A stretch of 6,127 nucleotides of DNA from Candidatus Hydrogenedentota bacterium (GTDB lineage: Bacteria; Hydrogenedentota; Hydrogenedentia; Hydrogenedentales; SLHB01): assembly GCA_016934125.1 (NCBI GenBank), contig JAFGTL010000325.1:1-6127 (forward strand), given 5' to 3'. How positions within the stretch are numbered: the first letter of the stretch is position 1; each line of letters starts with the position of its first letter. Both the position numbers and the translations under genes were made by a program. A model generated the notes under the pieces. That model did no database searches. It worked only from the letters and a program-made list of their open reading frames with translations, and had not been told where the DNA came from. This document shows positions 5,952 through 6,127 of the stretch, piece by piece.

Positions 5952-6040
5952 GGCGCACGGAGCGGGGGCGCACGGAGCGGGGGCGCACAGAGCGAGGGCG
6001 CATGGAGCGGGAGCGCAGGGAGCGGGGGCGCACGGAGCGA
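5951..6040 (+). repeat. Six tandem copies of a 15-base unit, GGGCGCACGGAGCGG
   Basis: Unit starts are 5951, 5966, 5981, 5996, 6011 and 6026. Copies 1 and 2 are identical, copy 6 differs from them only in its last base, copies 3 and 4 differ at two and one positions, and copy 5 at two. There are no spacers. Every unit contributes a run of three to five G, so G-runs recur about every 15 bases on the plus strand. Near-identical copies suggest recent expansion by slippage or unequal exchange. Confidence 0.9.
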
Positions 6041-6075
6041 CGATACCGAGCGTGGAGCGCAACGATGGTTCTTCT

Positions 6076-6106
6076 CCGGGCACCCGGAACGGGTGCGATA
6101 ACCCGT
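6076..6106. repeat. Overlapping, mutually exclusive hairpins
   Basis: GCACCC (6080-6085), loop GGAAC, GGGTGC (6091-6096) is a perfect 6-base-pair stem. ACGGGT (6089-6094), loop GCGATA, ACCCGT (6101-6106) is a second perfect stem sharing the GGGT. CCGG-GCAC-CCGG (6076-6087) is a third, smaller option. Only one of the two main stems can form at a time. What they serve lies outside the window. Confidence 0.55.
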
Positions 6107-6127
6107 CCAGCCCGGGGTCAGTGACGC

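Larger units (their letters stand above)
5792..6127. other. Gene-free region rich in short repeats
   Basis: These 336 bases hold no gene I can support. Open frames exist on both strands, but they translate to Arg/Ser/Glu-rich low-complexity strings created by repeats with periods divisible by three. The region contains the repeat units and hairpins listed separately and is purine-rich on the plus strand from about 5843 to 6040. No tRNA, rRNA or transposase is seen. Confidence 0.75.

Noticed and set aside
5494..6033. Arg/Ser/Pro-rich minus-strand frame
   Set aside because: It reads through the repeat region and into the methyltransferase gene in the wrong frame. Low complexity, no domain.
5951..6040. 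CRISPR array
   Set aside because: The 15-base units are directly adjacent with no spacers and are too short, and there are no cas genes.
5831..6124. Arg/Glu-rich plus-strand frame with GRTER repeats
   Set aside because: The repetitive peptide is a direct consequence of 15-base tandem DNA repeats. The same DNA gives open frames on both strands and there is no Shine-Dalgarno site.

Overview
The window is GC-rich bacterial DNA (roughly 60-65% G+C by eye) with short intergenic gaps and Shine-Dalgarno sites before most genes. No ribosomal or other phylogenetic marker is present. A Gfo/Idh/MocA oxidoreductase next to a secreted endonuclease/exonuclease/phosphatase (EEP) protein, single-gene transcription units, and short-period intergenic repeats resemble environmental bacteria such as Planctomycetota or Candidatus Hydrogenedentota. 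That assignment is an impression, not a demonstrated result.

Layout. Positions 15-1921 (minus strand) hold a two-gene operon: a signal-peptide-bearing EEP-family protein, then a Gfo/Idh/MocA dehydrogenase, joined by a 4-base ATGA overlap. A 149-base divergent region (1922-2070) separates this operon from a plus-strand PfkB-family sugar kinase (2071-3045). It carries back-to-back promoter candidates and a perfect 6+3+6 dyad over the -35 box of the leftward promoter. The kinase converges on a minus-strand HAD-superfamily hydrolase (3098-4072), with a 52-base gap in which I see no convincing terminator. Further right, also on the minus strand, lie a MarC-family membrane protein (4184-4795) and a class I SAM-dependent methyltransferase (4916-5695). 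Each minus-strand unit has its own sigma70-like promoter candidate with a 17-base spacer. The last 336 bases (5792-6127) hold the methyltransferase -35 box but no credible gene. They are packed with 9-base and 15-base tandem repeats, an inverted repeat, and overlapping hairpins at the right end.

How the genes may work together. The dehydrogenase, the exported hydrolase and the divergent kinase could form a small carbohydrate or polyol (phosphate) catabolic locus: extracytoplasmic hydrolysis, then cytoplasmic oxidation and phosphorylation. This rests on family and position only, and no substrate can be named. The HAD, MarC and methyltransferase genes look like independent housekeeping or accessory units. 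I found no defence system, CRISPR array, insertion sequence or RNA gene. The least explained part of the window is the repeat mosaic at 5816-6040.
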